The position numbers and the translations under genes were made by a program. Below, in pieces: positions 17,883 through 25,555 of a DNA stretch of 48,645 nucleotides (positions are counted from its first letter, which is position 1; every line of letters starts with the position of its first letter). The notes below the pieces were generated by a model, which did not search any database, was not told the DNA's origin, and was given only the letters and a program-made list of their open reading frames with translations. Source of the stretch: Candidatus Nomurabacteria bacterium RIFCSPLOWO2_01_FULL_39_17 (GTDB taxonomy: Bacteria > Patescibacteriota > Minisyncoccia > Phycocordibacterales > UBA9973); the NCBI GenBank assembly GCA_001785805.1, contig MFUU01000010.1, forward strand, positions 1,936 to 50,580, read 5' to 3'.

Positions 17883-18356
17883 ATGCCTCATATTCATGAA
17901 AAAATTGATTTTACAGTAGAGGTTTTTATTGTTCATAAAAATAAAGTTTTACTGCGTATACATGATAAATATGGTATTTGGCTTTCTATCGGTGGACATA
18001 TTGAACTTCACGAGAACCCAGTGGAAGCAGCTATCCGTGAAGTGAAAGAAGAAGTTGGACTGGATATAAAAATAATCGGTGATGCACATGGTCCATTGAG
18101 TGGTAAAAAAGAGAACAGGAATTACACTTACCTTATTCCACCGCGGTATCTGGGGAGACATCCCGTCTCCAATAACCACGAACACATAGCCTTTGTTTAT
18201 TTTGCCACAGCTGATACTTATGTTATTGCAGAATCTATAAGTGCACACGAAAGATCAAATGCACGCTGGGTGAGCATGGAAGAACTTGAGAAAATGGATC
18301 TTGTTCCGAATATATATTTCTACGCCACCGAAGCGCTAAAAGAGCTCGGTAAATAG
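17883..18356 (+). CDS. Nudix hydrolase
   Basis: 157 residues. A complete Nudix box starts at GGHIELHENPVEAA and continues IREVKEEVGL, matching Gx5Ex7REUxEExGU. This fold hydrolyses nucleoside diphosphates linked to another group; the substrate here is not deducible. The N-terminus MPHIHEKIDFTVEVFIVHKN is a normal first strand, so the ATG at 17883 is preferred to an in-frame start inside the SDR gene. It is 1 nt downstream of the SDR gene and probably co-transcribed. Confidence 0.9.
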   Translation: MPHIHEKIDFTVEVFIVHKNKVLLRIHDKYGIWLSIGGHIELHENPVEAAIREVKEEVGLDIKIIGDAHGPLSGKKENRNYTYLIPPRYLGRHPVSNNHEHIAFVYFATADTYVIAESISAHERSNARWVSMEELEKMDLVPNIYFYATEALKELGK

Positions 18357-18376
18357 TTTTGTTTTAAAGCTTTTTC

Positions 18377-18385
18377 TGCTATATT
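18377..18385 (+). promoter_or_regulatory. Extended -10 box of tmk
   Basis: TGC followed by TATATT at 18380-18385, 6 nt before the tmk ATG. A leaderless transcript is expected, probably covering tmk, dut and argS. Confidence 0.55.
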
Positions 18386-18391
18386 TTATCA

Positions 18392-19096
18392 ATGACTAAA
18401 AGGGGTAAATTGATAGTAATAGATGGCACGGATGGGAGCGGGAAGGCTACGCAGACAGATTTCTTGATTAAACATTTAAAGAAAGATGGTTTTAAGGTCA
18501 AGGTAGTTGATTTCCCTGAATATTATTCAAACTTTTTCGGTGCCTTTATTGGGCACTGTCTTTCAGAGCAATACTATAATTTCGTGAAGATACACCCGAA
18601 GATTGCTTCGGTGCTTTATGCGGTGGATCGTTTTGAATCGAAAGACAGGATAGAAAAATGGTTAAAAGATGGATATGTGGTGATAGCGAACAGATATGCC
18701 AGCGCGAATCAGATACACCAGGGTGGTAAAATCGCTAATACTAAGAAGCGCAAAGCCTTTATCAAATGGCTGGCGAAGATGGAATATAAGATTTTTAAAA
18801 TTCCCAGACCTGACGTTATATTTTATTTAAGTGTTCCAATACCGATAGTTCTGAAATTAATCCACGAGAGGAATAAAAATAATCATCGTGGATATTTGGG
18901 CAAGAAAAAGGCAAAAAAGACTGATGTCCACGAGAAAGATGTTCAATTTTTAGAAAATTCCCGTAAGAGTGCGCTCTGGCTGACGAAAACGCAAAAAGGA
19001 TGGATTAAAGTTGAATGTGTGAGAGATGGAAAATTAGATACGCGCGCGAATATTCATAATAAAATTTATGAAAAAGTTAAAAAAATTTTTAAATAA
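18392..19096 (+). CDS. tmk: Thymidylate (dTMP) kinase
   Basis: Phosphorylates dTMP to dTDP. 234 residues. P-loop IVIDGTDGSGKATQT at the N-terminus; VVDFPEYYSNFFGAFIG follows; the substrate motif reads ANRYASANQIHQGGKI, the DRY-type signature with Asn in place of Asp. The lid region (about 160-195) is long and very basic. It is somewhat longer than E. coli Tmk (213 residues). The stop is directly followed by the dut ATG with no gap. With dut it forms a dTTP supply pair. Confidence 0.88.
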   Translation: MTKRGKLIVIDGTDGSGKATQTDFLIKHLKKDGFKVKVVDFPEYYSNFFGAFIGHCLSEQYYNFVKIHPKIASVLYAVDRFESKDRIEKWLKDGYVVIANRYASANQIHQGGKIANTKKRKAFIKWLAKMEYKIFKIPRPDVIFYLSVPIPIVLKLIHERNKNNHRGYLGKKKAKKTDVHEKDVQFLENSRKSALWLTKTQKGWIKVECVRDGKLDTRANIHNKIYEKVKKIFK

Positions 19097-19522
19097 ATGA
19101 AAATCAAAGTTAAAAAATTAAGGGAAGATGCGAAGTTGCCGACGCACGGGCATCCGGGGGATGCGGGGGTAGATTTTTATGCGATAGAGAAAGTCGTCTT
19201 TGCCCCAGGGAAACAAGCGCGGGTGCATACAGGGATAGCGATAGAAATACCCGAAGAACATGTGGGCCTTATTTGGGACAAATCAAGCATCTCTTTTAAT
19301 CTGGGGCTTAAGGTCTTTGGCGGGGTGATTGATTCGGGGTACAGGGGAGAAATCATAATGTGCCTTTTAAATACTTCCGACAAAGAAGTTATAATAGAGA
19401 AAGGCCACAAAGTAGCCCAAATGATTATTCAGAAGTTTGAGCATTGCGAGATCGTTGAGGTAAATGAAATAACAGAAACCGTACGTGGCGCCGGGCGCGA
19501 AGGAAGCACAGGGCATAAATAG
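19097..19522 (+). CDS. dut: dUTP diphosphatase (trimeric dUTPase)
   Basis: Hydrolyses dUTP to dUMP and PPi. 141 residues with all five motifs in order: GDAGVDFYA, DKSSISFN (motif 2), GGVIDSGYRGEI, GHKVAQMII, and the C-terminal RGAGREGSTG. Catalytic Asp lies in motif 3 (VIDSGYRG). It begins immediately after the tmk stop, so translation is probably coupled. A 32-nt spacer of AAAGTT-type repeats separates it from argS. Confidence 0.96.
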   Translation: MKIKVKKLREDAKLPTHGHPGDAGVDFYAIEKVVFAPGKQARVHTGIAIEIPEEHVGLIWDKSSISFNLGLKVFGGVIDSGYRGEIIMCLLNTSDKEVIIEKGHKVAQMIIQKFEHCEIVEVNEITETVRGAGREGSTGHK

Positions 19523-19554
19523 TTGAAAGTTGTAAAGTTCATAAAGTAAAAAGT
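19523..19554 (+). repeat. AT-rich AAAGTT-type spacer before argS
   Basis: The dut-argS gap consists of overlapping units such as AAAGTTGTAAAG and CATAAAGTAAA. Closely related spacers precede ssb (33937-33965), rpsR (34416-34464) and the glycyl-tRNA synthetase gene (27479-27491). Confidence 0.5.
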
Positions 19555-21300
19555 ATGGAGGAAGAAATAAAAAAATTAATTAAAGACGCCCTGGGGAACC
19601 TCGCGATAGAGGTTGGTAATTTCACTATTGAGCATCCAGAAGATTTAAAGAATGGGGATTATTCCACGAATGTCGCCCTGGTCATAGCTAAAAGTGTTGA
19701 GAGAAATCCGCAAGAACTGGCCGAAAAAATAGTTGCCGAAATAATTAGACTAAACATAGATAAAAATATTGAAAAAGTAGAAGTTGCCGGCGCGGGATTT
19801 ATTAATTTTTATTTGTCCCGAAAGTTTTTCAGTGGTAGTGTTGAGGAAATCCTGAATATTAAAGATTTCGGTACAAATAAAATCTTTGCTAGCAAGAAAA
19901 TAATGGTTGAATACACTGACCCCAATCCTTTCAAGCCCTTTCATATCGGCCACCTGATGACGAATGCGATTGGGGAATCAATCGCGAGGATTTTGGAATA
20001 TTCTGACGCCGATGTTTCTCGGGCGAATTATCAAGGCGATGTGGGGCTACATGTGGCGAAAGCTTTTTATAGTATGCGAAAGAGAGGAATGCCGAAAGAT
20101 ATGGATGCTCCGGTATCGGTTTTAGCCCAATATATAGGCGAATCTTATGCCAAGGGCAATGAGGCTTATGAAAATGATATAAAAGCCAAAAAAGAAATTG
20201 AAGTTTTGAATAAAAAGATTTACGACAAAAATGATGAAGAAATAAATAAAGTTTACAACTGGGGTTTTAAAGTTACGATGGAAGCTTTTGAAGATTTGTA
20301 CAGAATACTCGGGACAAAATTTGATTTTTATTTTTTGGAGAGCGAAGTCTCTTTGTTCGGAGAACAAATAGTAAAAGATAATATCGGTCGGGTTTTTGAA
20401 AAATCTGACGGGGCAGTTGTTTTCAAAGCAGAGAAACACAACCCTAAACTTCACACCAGAGTTTTCATAACCTCTGAAGGTCTTCCTACTTATGAGGCCA
20501 AAGAGCTTGGGCTTACTGAAGAAAAATTTAAAGTTAAACCCGATATGGATCTTTCACTCGTTGTTACCGCCAACGAACAGGCAGACTATATGAAAGTGGT
20601 TGATAAAGCTCTTTCCTTGATTCATCCCGAATATGAAAACAAAATGCTCCATATCACGCACGGGATGATGCGCCTCCTCGCCCGTAGCCGGGCTACGGCC
20701 GAGGAGCTTACTTCTATAAAAATGAGCTCGCGGAAGGGTAATGTGATTACTGGCGAAAAGCTTATCCGCGACACGATTGCCTTGATAGTCGAGAAAATGA
20801 AAGATAGGAGTTGGAACCAGGAGGAGAAAAATAAGGTTGCCGAAAATGTGGGCGTAGCGGCGATAAAATATTCTATTCTTCGCTCCAAGGCGGGGAACGA
20901 TATTGTCTATAATGTTGAAGAGTCAATTTCGGTGGAGGGGGACTCGGGTCCATACTTGCAATATTCTTTCGCCCGAGCAAATTCAGTCATAGAAAAAGCG
21001 CAGAAGGAAAATATTTTGCCGGACTTTGAAAAAGTTCCCGATGAAGTGTCGGAAGTGGAAAAATTATTATATAGATTTCCGGAAGTTGTATCTCGTTCCG
21101 CATCTTTATACGAACCGCACCATATTGCGACTTACCTCATAGAACTAGCTCGTGCTTTTAATAACTTTTATGGGCATACTTTGATTGTAGATAAAAAGGA
21201 CATTACTTCTTCTTATAAAATAGCTTTAACTTATGCATTTTCTTTTGTAATGAAAACAGGCCTGCATCTCCTGGGCATCGAAGCCCCAAAGCGGATGTAA
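19555..21300 (+). CDS. argS: Arginyl-tRNA synthetase
   Basis: Class Ia synthetase, 581 residues. N-terminal Add-1 domain (about 1-95) ending in GAGFINFYLS. HIGH motif in DPNPFKPFHIGHLMTNAIGES. The KMSK-type motif is KMSSRKGNVITGEKL. The C-terminal anticodon-binding DALR domain begins around residue 460 and includes YLQYSFARANSVIEKA. Eleven residues just before the KMSSR loop (about 374-384) are encoded exactly by a 33-nt palindrome and look like an insertion. Confidence 0.95.
   Translation: MEEEIKKLIKDALGNLAIEVGNFTIEHPEDLKNGDYSTNVALVIAKSVERNPQELAEKIVAEIIRLNIDKNIEKVEVAGAGFINFYLSRKFFSGSVEEILNIKDFGTNKIFASKKIMVEYTDPNPFKPFHIGHLMTNAIGESIARILEYSDADVSRANYQGDVGLHVAKAFYSMRKRGMPKDMDAPVSVLAQYIGESYAKGNEAYENDIKAKKEIEVLNKKIYDKNDEEINKVYNWGFKVTMEAFEDLYRILGTKFDFYFLESEVSLFGEQIVKDNIGRVFEKSDGAVVFKAEKHNPKLHTRVFITSEGLPTYEAKELGLTEEKFKVKPDMDLSLVVTANEQADYMKVVDKALSLIHPEYENKMLHITHGMMRLLARSRATAEELTSIKMSSRKGNVITGEKLIRDTIALIVEKMKDRSWNQEEKNKVAENVGVAAIKYSILRSKAGNDIVYNVEESISVEGDSGPYLQYSFARANSVIEKAQKENILPDFEKVPDEVSEVEKLLYRFPEVVSRSASLYEPHHIATYLIELARAFNNFYGHTLIVDKKDITSSYKIALTYAFSFVMKTGLHLLGIEAPKRM
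20674..20706 (+). repeat. In-frame 33-nt palindrome within argS
   Basis: CTCCTCG at 20674-20680 pairs with CGAGGAG at 20700-20706; inside, CCGTAGCC pairs with GGCTACGG around a single G. It is exactly eleven codons in frame and much more GC-rich than the surrounding gene. Confidence 0.75.
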
Positions 21301-21314
21301 AAATAAAGATTTTA

Positions 21315-21323
21315 TGTTAAAAT
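21315..21323 (+). promoter_or_regulatory. Extended -10 box that decides the ileS start
   Basis: TGT followed by TAAAAT at 21318-21323, then 8 nt to the ATG at 21332. The in-frame ATG at 21314 overlaps this box and is unlikely to be transcribed, so 21332 is preferred. Confidence 0.55.
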
Positions 21324-21331
21324 CAGTCATA

Positions 21332-24300
21332 ATGACTGAAAAAGAAGAAAATACTAAATCCGATATGGTGCTTCGGGAGGAGCGAGTTTTGGAATTCTGG
21401 CAAAAAAATAAAATTTTTGATAAATCTTTAAAACAAACTGAGGGAGGTAAAGAATTTATTTTTTACGAAGGTCCGCCAACTGCCAACGGTAAACCGGGCA
21501 TTCACCACTTGGAAGCGCGGGCTTTTAAGGATGCAATTCCGAGGTATAAGACAATGCAGGGTTATCATGTCCGCCGAAAGGGCGGATGGGACACGCATGG
21601 ACTCCCCGTTGAACTGCAAGTAGAGAAAAAGTTGGGGTTAAATTCAAAAAAAGCGATTGAGGAATATGGTATTGCCAGGTTTAACCAAAAATGCCAAGAA
21701 AGCGTCTGGGAATATTTGAATATGTGGGAAAAATTTACCGAGCGCATCGGTTTCTGGCTTGATCAGGAGAATCCATATGTGACTTATCATAACAATTTTA
21801 TTGAATCTGTCTGGAATGTAGTAAAAAAAGTTGATAAGCAGGGGCTTCTCTATAAAGATTATAAAGTTGTGCCATGGTGCCCGAGGTGCGGAACAGTGCT
21901 TTCTTCGCATGAACTTGCACTAGGATATGAGGATGTAAAAGATTTGTCGATATATGCGAAATTCAAAATTCGCTCCGTCGGTGAAAAATTTTCTCAGGTC
22001 CTCGGAAAAAATCCCCAGACCGTTCGAAAATCTTCCCCCGACTCCGCTTTACCATTGTACTTTCTTGCATGGACCACTACACCGTGGACTCTGCCTGGCA
22101 ATGTCGCTCTGGCAGTGGGAGAGAAAATTATTTATGTAAAAGTGAAATTGAATAATGAAATATTTATTCTGGCGAAAGAACGAATTTCTATATTGCCAGA
22201 ACCTTATGAAATTCTGGAAGAAATACATGGACAGGATTTGATTGGTTTGGAATACGAACCGCTTTTCCCATATCTTGCCGAGATTATTCCCGAGAACGAA
22301 AAATCAAAGTTAGAAAAAGCATACAAGGTTTACGGGGCAGACTTCGTGACTACTATTGATGGTACAGGCATAGTGCACACGGCTGTGATGTATGGGCAGG
22401 ATGACTTTGAACTTGGCACCAAAGTTGGCTTGCCGAAGCATCACCTCGTTAATTCCGAAGGTAAATTTATCAAAGGGACGGGACTCCTGGAAGGTCGGTT
22501 TGTAAAAGAAAAAGATAACAACAATAAACCGACACTTGATGTAGACATCATTAAATATCTGACCGATAAAAATTTATTCTTCAAAAAAGAAAATTATGAG
22601 CACTCATATCCGCACTGCTGGCGCTGTAAAACAGCGCTTATCTACTATGCGCGAGATTCTTGGTATTTTAAAATGTCCGACCAAAAGATAAAAGAAAAAT
22701 TAATTGCCGAGAATAAAAAAATAAACTGGGAGCCTTCGCACATCGGGGAAGGGCGTTTCGGCGAATGGCTGAGGGAAGTAAAAGATTGGGCAATCTCCCG
22801 CGAGCGGTACTGGGGCACGCCATTGCCGGTCTGGGAGTGCAGTAAGTGTAACAAGAAACATGTAATTGGAAGCTTGGAAGAATTAAAAAAGAAAACAAAA
22901 AAGTCCGGCAACAAGTATTTCGTAATGCGCCACGGCGAAGCGGGTAATAATATTAAAAATGGCATTCATCATAGAGATTTGGAATATAGCGCCAAATTAA
23001 CAGAAAAAGGGAAAAAACAAGTATTAGAGAGTTTAAGGAATTTTAAAGAGAGAGTAGATATCATTATTTCTTCTACATTTGAAAGAGCAAAGGAAACCAC
23101 TGAAATAGTTTGTGGACAAATTAATTTTCCGTTAGGAAAAGTTATTTATAACCAACAAATTAAAGAACAAGAAACTAGTTCGTTTTTTGACGGCAAGGAT
23201 AAAGCAGTTTTTGATGAATATTATGATGGAGGTTATTTACTGGATAATCCAAATGAAATTTTACCAGATAGTGAAAGTTTTGCTCAGGTAATTAAAAGAA
23301 TTGGGCAATTTATTTATGATTTAGAAACGAACTATTCTAATAAAAATATTTTAATTATTGGTCATGGGAATGCGACTAATGCTTTGAGTTTTATAGTAAA
23401 AGGATTATCATTAAATAATTTATCAAGTAAAAATAATCCATTTATTTCTCTTAAAAATGCCGAAATCAGGGGATTTGATTTTATCCCACTTCCGCATAAT
23501 GAAAACTTTGAACTTGATTTACACCGGCCCTATATTGATGAAATTAATCTTGTCTGCGAATGCGGAAGCAAGCTGACGCGCACGAAAGAAGTAATGGATG
23601 TTTGGCTTGATTCTGGCACGATGCCGTTCGCGCAGGACCATTATCCATTTGAGAATAAAGATTGGGTAGAAGGAAAAGGTTATCCGGCAGATTATATTTC
23701 CGAAGCGATTGATCAGACTCGCGGGTGGTTTTATACGTTACACGCCGTTGGCGTCCTGATGGGTCGCGGGAGAGCATTTAAGAATGTTATTTGTCTCGGA
23801 CATTTACTTGATGCCACTGGCAAGAAAATGTCGAAATCTCTGGGAAATATAGTTAATCCGTGGGTGATGATAGAAAAATACGGAGCAGATACACTTCGTT
23901 TATGGATGTATTCTGTCAATCAGCCCGGAGAGTCTAAGAACTTCGACGAAAAGACAGTTGCTCTGCTTTCCCAGCAAGTTTTTGGACTGCTTTATAACGT
24001 GCTCGCATTTTATGAACTTTACCGCGATAGGGTGCTGGAAAAGAACAACCGACCCAAAATATCTAAAAATGTTTTAGATATTTGGATTCTTGCCAAACTT
24101 GATGAGTTGATAGGACTTTCAACTAAAAATTTAGACAATTATAAATTGCTTGAACCAGTAAGAGGCATGAAAGACTTTATCGGCGACCTTTCAACTTGGT
24201 ACTTGCGCCGTTCGCGAGAGAGAATAAAAGAAGGGGACGTGGAAGCAAAACAAACTTTATACTTTGTATTAAAAACTCTTACGAAATTATTAGCCCCATT

Positions 24301-24913
24301 TGCTCCACTTTCTGCGGAAGATATTTGGCTACGATTGAAAAACGACAAAGATACCGAAAGTGTGCATCTAGTAGAGTGGCCAAAAATGTCAAAGAGACTC
24401 TTTGACATTTTTGGCAGTGGAGAAGATGAAATTTTAAAGAATATGCAAACGGTGCGTGACATTTGTACTGCGGGTAAAGCAGAAAGACAGAGGTTAAATA
24501 TTCCTATTCGCCAGCCCCTAAATAGATTAGATATGCCACAAGGGTTACCCATTGAATATGTTGAGATTATAAAAAGTGAGTTAAATGTAAAAAGTCTAAA
24601 TTATACACTAAAAGCGGAGACAGGTATTTATAAAATAGGGTTTGATTCAGAAATTACCCCGGGATTAAAACAAGAAGGGAATTATCGCGAACTTGTTCGC
24701 GCCCTGCAAGATATGAGGAAGAAAATGGAGCTTACACCGAGCGATGTCATAGCCATAGCTTTCGAAACGAACGATATGGGTAAAGCTCTAATTGGAAAAT
24801 TTGAAGCTGATATAAAGAAAACCGTACTTGTGTCCAAAATAGAGTTTAAAGCAAATGACGGTCAAGAAATCAAAATAGACGAATTGGTATTTAAGGTAAA
24901 AATTGATAAATAA
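21332..24913 (+). CDS. ileS: Isoleucyl-tRNA synthetase with embedded histidine-phosphatase domain
   Basis: Class Ia synthetase of 1193 residues (numbered from the ATG at 21332). The HIGH motif is the variant GIHH (56-59) within ANGKPGIHHLEARAFKD, as I recall for Bacteroidetes-type IleRS. Trp-rich WTTTPWTLPGNVALAVG opens the CP1 editing domain, whose active region is TGIVHTAVMYGQDDFE. KMSKS is at 832-836. Zinc-type CxxC pairs occur in CPRCG, CWRC and CSKC. Between VIGSLEELKKK and DLHRPYIDEI, about 200 residues (about 525-725) form a histidine-phosphatase domain: MRHGEAGNN (His 534), SSTFERAKETTEI and IIGHGNATNAL (His 678). Residues 216-237 are encoded by a 66-bp palindromic element. A perfect palindrome lies at codons around 1016-1028. 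Both synthetase halves look functional. Confidence 0.95.
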   Translation: MTEKEENTKSDMVLREERVLEFWQKNKIFDKSLKQTEGGKEFIFYEGPPTANGKPGIHHLEARAFKDAIPRYKTMQGYHVRRKGGWDTHGLPVELQVEKKLGLNSKKAIEEYGIARFNQKCQESVWEYLNMWEKFTERIGFWLDQENPYVTYHNNFIESVWNVVKKVDKQGLLYKDYKVVPWCPRCGTVLSSHELALGYEDVKDLSIYAKFKIRSVGEKFSQVLGKNPQTVRKSSPDSALPLYFLAWTTTPWTLPGNVALAVGEKIIYVKVKLNNEIFILAKERISILPEPYEILEEIHGQDLIGLEYEPLFPYLAEIIPENEKSKLEKAYKVYGADFVTTIDGTGIVHTAVMYGQDDFELGTKVGLPKHHLVNSEGKFIKGTGLLEGRFVKEKDNNNKPTLDVDIIKYLTDKNLFFKKENYEHSYPHCWRCKTALIYYARDSWYFKMSDQKIKEKLIAENKKINWEPSHIGEGRFGEWLREVKDWAISRERYWGTPLPVWECSKCNKKHVIGSLEELKKKTKKSGNKYFVMRHGEAGNNIKNGIHHRDLEYSAKLTEKGKKQVLESLRNFKERVDIIISSTFERAKETTEIVCGQINFPLGKVIYNQQIKEQETSSFFDGKDKAVFDEYYDGGYLLDNPNEILPDSESFAQVIKRIGQFIYDLETNYSNKNILIIGHGNATNALSFIVKGLSLNNLSSKNNPFISLKNAEIRGFDFIPLPHNENFELDLHRPYIDEINLVCECGSKLTRTKEVMDVWLDSGTMPFAQDHYPFENKDWVEGKGYPADYISEAIDQTRGWFYTLHAVGVLMGRGRAFKNVICLGHLLDATGKKMSKSLGNIVNPWVMIEKYGADTLRLWMYSVNQPGESKNFDEKTVALLSQQVFGLLYNVLAFYELYRDRVLEKNNRPKISKNVLDIWILAKLDELIGLSTKNLDNYKLLEPVRGMKDFIGDLSTWYLRRSRERIKEGDVEAKQTLYFVLKTLTKLLAPFAPLSAEDIWLRLKNDKDTESVHLVEWPKMSKRLFDIFGSGEDEILKNMQTVRDICTAGKAERQRLNIPIRQPLNRLDMPQGLPIEYVEIIKSELNVKSLNYTLKAETGIYKIGFDSEITPGLKQEGNYRELVRALQDMRKKMELTPSDVIAIAFETNDMGKALIGKFEADIKKTVLVSKIEFKANDGQEIKIDELVFKVKIDK
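21977..22042 (-). repeat. Palindromic element family 1, copy f, in frame within ileS
   Basis: Arms 21977-21993 and 22026-22042 pair at 14 of 17 positions. The 32-nt core (21994-22025) is the exact reverse complement of the glyA-upstream core at 15844-15875. The element is 66 nt, starts on a codon boundary and contributes 22 residues, beginning VGEKFSQVLGKNPQ. It sits just before the FLAWTTTPWTLPG motif. Confidence 0.88.
22898..23515 (+). other. Histidine-phosphatase (phosphoglycerate mutase-like) domain inserted in IleRS
   Basis: Domain boundaries are approximate. The phosphoacceptor motif MRHGEAGNN, the TEKGKKQ helix, SSTFERAKETTE with a conserved Arg, a Glu in QIKEQE and the second catalytic His in ILIIGHGNATNA occur in family order and spacing. 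The flanking IleRS sequence resumes without loss at ELDLHRPYIDEI. This part is more AT-rich than the surrounding ileS. Confidence 0.9.
24379..24415 (+). repeat. Perfect 18-bp inverted repeat within ileS
   Basis: Arms 24379-24396 and 24398-24415 are exact reverse complements with a single-base loop. It lies inside the coding sequence after HLVEWPKM. The core is unrelated to families 1 and 2. Confidence 0.8.
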
Positions 24914-24917
24914 AATA

Positions 24918-25499
24918 ATGCATCACATTTATCACACCGAAGGAATAATACTAGGGAGTAAGAATTACGGAGAGGCGGGGAAATATTATTCTATTTTCAC
25001 CCGCGATTTAGGGATGGTATACGCCTCCGCGCAGGGTGTGCGTAAAATGTCTTCCAAGCTCCGTTTTATCCTGCAAGACTTTGCTTATTTGAAAATTGAC
25101 CTTGTTCAGGGCAAGGACTTCTGGCGAGTGACCAGCGCATCAAAGACAAATAAACTAGAACAGCTTACGAAAAATCCGCGAACTTTAAAAGTTTTCAGCA
25201 ATATTGCGAAATTATTGAAGAGGTTGCTGGCTGGTGTGGAGCGCAATGATGTCTTATTTACGGATTTAGTAAATGGCTTATCTATTCTAGAAAAAACGAA
25301 AACGAACGAAGAATTACGGAATATTGAAGCCATTATTGTTCTGCGCATACTTAGTAATTTGGGATATATAGGCAGAGATGAAAAATTACAGAGTCTCGTC
25401 AAATCTCCGTTTGAAGAGAATTTAATATTTGAAGCAATGAAATCTAGGCGACAAATCCTATCTCAGATTAACAAAGCGCTTAAAGAAACTCATTTATAA
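24918..25499 (+). CDS. recO: DNA repair protein RecO
   Basis: Mediator that helps RecA load onto SSB-coated ssDNA. 193 residues from the ATG at 24918. The OB-fold start IYHTEGIILGSKNYGEAGKY is typical (TEGIVL...GE.dki...T...G). It continues as GMVYASAQGVRKMSSKL, and a helical C-terminal part follows. The zinc-finger cysteines of longer RecO proteins are absent. An alternative TTG start at 24903 would overlap the end of ileS. It fits with recA, recJ and ssb elsewhere in the window (RecFOR-type repair and processing of imported DNA). Confidence 0.85.
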   Translation: MHHIYHTEGIILGSKNYGEAGKYYSIFTRDLGMVYASAQGVRKMSSKLRFILQDFAYLKIDLVQGKDFWRVTSASKTNKLEQLTKNPRTLKVFSNIAKLLKRLLAGVERNDVLFTDLVNGLSILEKTKTNEELRNIEAIIVLRILSNLGYIGRDEKLQSLVKSPFEENLIFEAMKSRRQILSQINKALKETHL

Positions 25500-25538
25500 A
25501 AGTCTGTCCCGTAAGAGGTTTTTTAATCTCGTTCGGGG

Positions 25539-25547
25539 TGGTATAAT
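25539..25547 (+). promoter_or_regulatory. Extended -10 box of the 25556 surface-protein gene
   Basis: TGG followed by TATAAT at 25542-25547; the ATG is 8 nt further on, again a leaderless layout. Confidence 0.6.
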
Positions 25548-25555
25548 GGTGTAAT

